Source: F1-60-MAGs149 sp044369995
GTDB taxonomy: Bacteria > Actinomycetota > Thermoleophilia > Gaiellales > F1-60-MAGs149
Reading direction: 5' to 3'
DNA length: 8,372 bases
NCBI GenBank assembly: GCA_044369995.1
Contig: JBILWG010000084.1
Location: forward strand, 1 to 8,372
Both the position numbers and the translations under genes were made by a program. This document shows, in pieces, positions 5,822-8,372 of the stretch (positions are counted from its first letter, which is position 1; each line of letters starts with the position of its first letter). Under the pieces are notes generated by a model. It made no database searches, was not told the origin of the DNA, and saw only the letters and a program-made list of their open reading frames with translations.

Positions 5822-6741
5822 TGCCGACCCGCCTCAGCGATCGCGCCGGCGTCGCCACCGCCTACGCGGCCGGTGCCGTGCTGATCATCGCCGTCACGGT
5901 GATCATGGGGTGGCTGGTCTGGCAGGGCCTGAGCACCATCTCGTGGGACTTCCTGACCACCGGCCCGGCACCCGGCTCGCTCGAACAGGGCGTGGCCGGC
6001 GGCATCCTCCCCGCGCTCGTCGGCACGCTGATCGTGATCATCTTCGGGATGCTGGTGGCGATCCCACTCGGGCTCGGCGTGGCGATCTTCCTGACGGAGT
6101 ACCGCCAGCCCAGTTGGCTCGCCAAGGGCACCGACACCGCCATCGACCTGATCTTCGGCGTGCCGTCGGTCGTCTTCGCGCTGTTCGGCCTCGCGATCTT
6201 CTCGCAGGGCTGGCTGTCGTGGCTGTCGAACCCGGTCGGCGACGCCGGTATGGCGACCGCGCAGTCGTTCTTCTGCGCATCGCTGATGATGGCGCTGATC
6301 GGACTGCCCCCGGTGGTGCGCTCCAGCCAGGCCGCCATTCTCGGCGTCCCGAATCAGCAGCGCGAGGCCTCCTACGCGCTCGGCAAGGGACGACTGACGA
6401 CCATCCGCCGCATCGTCGTACCCGGCGCGCGCCCCGGCATCGCCACAGGCATCGTGCTGGGCATCGGCCGCATCGCGGGCGATACCGCGATCGTGTGGAT
6501 CCTGCTCGGTGGAGCGGTGCTGCAGTCCCCGCCCGACGGCTGGTACCTGCCGTGGAACCTCGTCGACTTCCTGCGCAGCGAGGGCTCGACGCTGACCACC
6601 TACATCTACTTCTCGTCGCCGGCCGGTGAGGGCAACTCGCCGGGCCCGGCCTACGGCGCGGCCTTCGTCCTGATGGTCGTGATCCTCTTCGTCAACATCG
6701 CGCTGATCCGGCTGAGTCGGCGCAAGATCGGAAAGCGGTGA
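5821..6741 (+). CDS. pstA: Phosphate ABC transporter permease PstA
   Basis: This encodes 306 residues of the second channel subunit, partner of PstC. The ATG overlaps the pstC stop (TAATG) and has GGAGGGGGG a few bases upstream, so I prefer it to longer readings of the same frame. The first membrane span is at about 12-36. After an external loop (TTGPAPGSLEQG), the permease core runs from about residue 60: ALVGTLIVIIFGM, IPLGLGVAIFLTEY (81-94), then DLIFGVPSVVFALFGL (109-124). The EAA coupling loop is at about 172-200 (REASYALGKGRLTTIRRIVVP), and a last span at about 278-297 ends in a basic tail (RLSRRKIGKR). The segment after the coupling loop reads GRIAGDTAIVWILLG, where many PstA proteins have a GETAPL-type sequence, so this is a somewhat divergent member. 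The stop overlaps the proposed pstB ATG by one base (TGATG). Confidence 0.94.
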   Translation: MPTRLSDRAGVATAYAAGAVLIIAVTVIMGWLVWQGLSTISWDFLTTGPAPGSLEQGVAGGILPALVGTLIVIIFGMLVAIPLGLGVAIFLTEYRQPSWLAKGTDTAIDLIFGVPSVVFALFGLAIFSQGWLSWLSNPVGDAGMATAQSFFCASLMMALIGLPPVVRSSQAAILGVPNQQREASYALGKGRLTTIRRIVVPGARPGIATGIVLGIGRIAGDTAIVWILLGGAVLQSPPDGWYLPWNLVDFLRSEGSTLTTYIYFSSPAGEGNSPGPAYGAAFVLMVVILFVNIALIRLSRRKIGKR

Positions 6742-7760
6742 TGGACCCCATGGAGACCCCGAGCAACGATCGCGCCGACGAGCGCGCCGTCCGTCAGGAG
6801 TGGCGCCACACCCTCGACTCCTCCGCCGACACGCGAGCCGCGGGCAACCCGGTCGATCCGACCCTCGTCGTGCCACCGGTCGCAGTGCAGCCGGCGGCAA
6901 CCGCTCCGCTCGCCGCGACCCCCGCGGCTGCCCCCACCGCTCCTGCCCCCGTCGCCGCGCTCGGCAGTGGTGGGCATCCGGCGCACGTCACCAACCCCGA
7001 GGATCTGGTGCTCGCGATCCGCGGCCTGCGCGTGGCCTTCAGCGGCAACGAGATCCTGCACGGCGTCGACATCGACGCGCCGCGCGGCGGTGTGATCGCG
7101 CTGGTCGGCCCGTCCGGCTGCGGCAAGACGACGCTGCTGCGCAGCATCAACCGCCTGACCGAGCTGGCGCCGACGGCCACCATCGGCGGCGAGATCCAGC
7201 TCGACGGGCAGAACGTCTACGACCGCGGCACGGACCTCAACCTGCTGCGCCGCCGGATCGGCATGGTCTTCCAGCAGCCCAACCCCTTTCCCATGACGAT
7301 CTTCGACAACGTCGCCTTCGCGATGCGCGAGCAGGCCAAGACACGTCCCACGCGCACGGCGCTGATGCCGGCCGTGCAGGACGTGCTGCAGCGGGCGGGG
7401 CTCTGGGACGAGGTCAAGGACAATCTGGACCGCAACGCCCTGTCGCTATCGGGCGGTCAGCAGCAGCGCCTCTGCATCGCCCGCACGCTGGCGGCGAATC
7501 CCGAGGTGATCCTGATGGACGAGCCCTGCTCGGCGCTCGACCCGCGCTCGACGGCGCGCATCGAGGAGCTGATCCTCCAGCTGGCCGGCTCGCTGACCAT
7601 GGTGATCGTCACGCACAACCTCGCGCAGGCCAAGCGCATCGGCGACTACGCCGCCTACCTGCTCAACGGCGACGTGATCGAGCAGGGGCTGGCGCGCAAG
7701 GTCTTCGAGGACCCGGATCAGCAGTCGACCCGCGACTTCGTCGCGGGCATGTTCGGATAG
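6741..7760 (+). CDS. pstB: Phosphate ABC transporter ATP-binding protein PstB with long N-terminal extension
   Basis: This encodes 339 residues from the ATG that overlaps the pstA stop (TGATG), with GGAAAG at suitable distance upstream. PstB is the cytoplasmic ATPase that powers PstC-PstA. The ATPase domain starts near residue 90: Walker A GPSGCGKT (123-130), Q-loop FQQPNPFPM (177-185), ABC signature LSGGQQQR (236-243), Walker B VILMDEP (256-262), D-loop SALD (264-267) and H-loop H292. The C-terminus (QQSTRDFVAGMFG) is typical of PstB. All catalytic residues are present. The oddity is residues 1-89: a charged stretch followed by an Ala/Pro/Val-rich, probably disordered linker. PstB proteins are usually about 250-270 residues. 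Third-position G/C bias continues through the extension, supporting translation. An internal in-frame GTG at 7008, with GAGG five bases before it, would give a normal 250-residue PstB. GTG 6738 and ATG 6750 are other possible starts. Confidence 0.95.
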   Translation: MDPMETPSNDRADERAVRQEWRHTLDSSADTRAAGNPVDPTLVVPPVAVQPAATAPLAATPAAAPTAPAPVAALGSGGHPAHVTNPEDLVLAIRGLRVAFSGNEILHGVDIDAPRGGVIALVGPSGCGKTTLLRSINRLTELAPTATIGGEIQLDGQNVYDRGTDLNLLRRRIGMVFQQPNPFPMTIFDNVAFAMREQAKTRPTRTALMPAVQDVLQRAGLWDEVKDNLDRNALSLSGGQQQRLCIARTLAANPEVILMDEPCSALDPRSTARIEELILQLAGSLTMVIVTHNLAQAKRIGDYAAYLLNGDVIEQGLARKVFEDPDQQSTRDFVAGMFG

Positions 7761-7765
7761 GTGTC

Positions 7766-8372
7766 ATGCGCCGTCTCCTCCCCGCCCTCCTGCTGCTGAT
7801 CGCCGTCGTCGTGCTGACGGGCTGCGAGAGCACGTTCGACAAGGCCGCCAAGCTGCGCGCCGAGCAGGGCACGATCGCCGACGTCGAGGCTGTTGACGTG
7901 CAGCAGACGGAGGGCATCACGGCCGAGACCCTCGCCATCATCCCCTCGGCCGACGGCCTGATGGCCGCTGTCGTCGTGCAGATCAGCTCGACGGGACCCG
8001 GGCTGCTGTGGGCGCCGATCGAGGTGAAGCTGCTCGACGCGAGCGGCGCCGAGGTGGGGACGAACAACGTGCCGGGCGCCGATCCGACGCTGATCCACCT
8101 GCCCGCGCTCGCCCAAGGCGAGCAGGCGCTGTACGTGAACGACCAGATCGCGATCACCGGCACGCCCGTCGAGGCGAAGGTGACCGTGGCCGGTGAGCCG
8201 GTCACCGCACAGCTGCTGCCGGGCCTGACCGTCACGAAGGCCGTGGTCACCGAGGATCCCTCGTTCGGCACCACCTGGACGGCGACCATCACCAACGACA
8301 CCGGTGCACGCCAGGAACAGGTGATCGTGCAGGCGATCCTGCGTGACGGCGAGACGATCACCAGCGCCGGCA
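7766..8372 (+). CDS. Lipoprotein of unknown function, 5' part (3' end outside window)
   Basis: The frame is open from the ATG at 7766 to the right edge, showing 202 residues with no stop. It starts five bases after pstB and is probably the next gene of the same operon. Residues 1-20 form a lipoprotein signal: MRR, a Leu/Val-rich core and the lipobox LTGC with C20 as lipidation site, so the mature protein should be anchored on the outer face of the membrane. After C20 come a short polar stretch (ESTFDKAAKLRAEQG) and two segments that look beta-rich. The second (about 154-202, with TVTKAVVTEDPSFG, ATITNDTG and VQAILRDGE) resembles small immunoglobulin-like extracellular domains of the FxLYD type, which is a weak impression only. 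I do not recognise the family. PhoU often occupies this operon position, and this protein is clearly not PhoU. A role in phosphate uptake is inferred from position alone. Confidence 0.85.
   Translation, partial: MRRLLPALLLLIAVVVLTGCESTFDKAAKLRAEQGTIADVEAVDVQQTEGITAETLAIIPSADGLMAAVVVQISSTGPGLLWAPIEVKLLDASGAEVGTNNVPGADPTLIHLPALAQGEQALYVNDQIAITGTPVEAKVTVAGEPVTAQLLPGLTVTKAVVTEDPSFGTTWTATITNDTGARQEQVIVQAILRDGETITSAG

Noticed and set aside
5677..6900. Long minus-strand open frame opposite pstC, pstA and pstB (about 407 codons)
   Set aside because: Shadow frame typical of high-GC DNA. The product is Arg/Asp/Gly-rich low-complexity sequence without recognisable domains, while the opposite strand encodes three well-supported transporter subunits.
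7663..8361. Minus-strand frame of about 232 codons opposite the end of pstB and the lipoprotein gene
   Set aside because: The plus strand has a clear lipoprotein signal and operon spacing here; the minus-strand product is Ser/Ala/Val-rich shadow sequence.

Overview
The window is G+C-rich DNA with strong third-position G/C bias, densely packed genes, 1-nt stop/start overlaps (TAATG, TGATG) and a lipoprotein-type secretion signal. Together these suggest a high-GC Gram-positive organism, probably an actinobacterium. A deep lineage such as Thermoleophilia/Solirubrobacterales is a guess from gene style, not something the sequence proves.

Layout, left to right. (1) The 3' part of a major-facilitator transporter on the + strand, cut by the left edge, closely matches the ArsJ family of organoarsenical (1-arseno-3-phosphoglycerate) exporters. 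(2) A perfect 19-bp inverted repeat covers the last codons of that gene and the short gap to the convergent etf genes; it probably terminates both transcripts. (3) On the - strand, a small gene of unknown function is followed by etfB and etfA, which encode the two subunits of an electron transfer flavoprotein. (4) A roughly 255-bp divergent intergenic region carries several GTTCACC-like hexamers that could be a phosphate-starvation control region. (5) A + strand phosphate-uptake operon follows: a secreted four-cysteine protein of unknown function, pstS (binding protein), a strong hairpin, pstC and pstA (permeases), pstB (ATPase, with an unusual N-terminal extension), and a lipoprotein cut by the right edge.

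The genes from 3131 to 8372 probably act together. PstS captures phosphate outside the membrane, PstC and PstA form the channel, and PstB drives transport. The flanking secreted protein and lipoprotein are new candidate accessory parts. No phoU or phoR/phoB-type regulator is visible here. Arsenate generally enters cells through phosphate transporters, so an arsenic exporter lying a few kilobases from pst is a suggestive but unproven association. I saw no tRNA, rRNA, CRISPR array, insertion sequence or phage gene.
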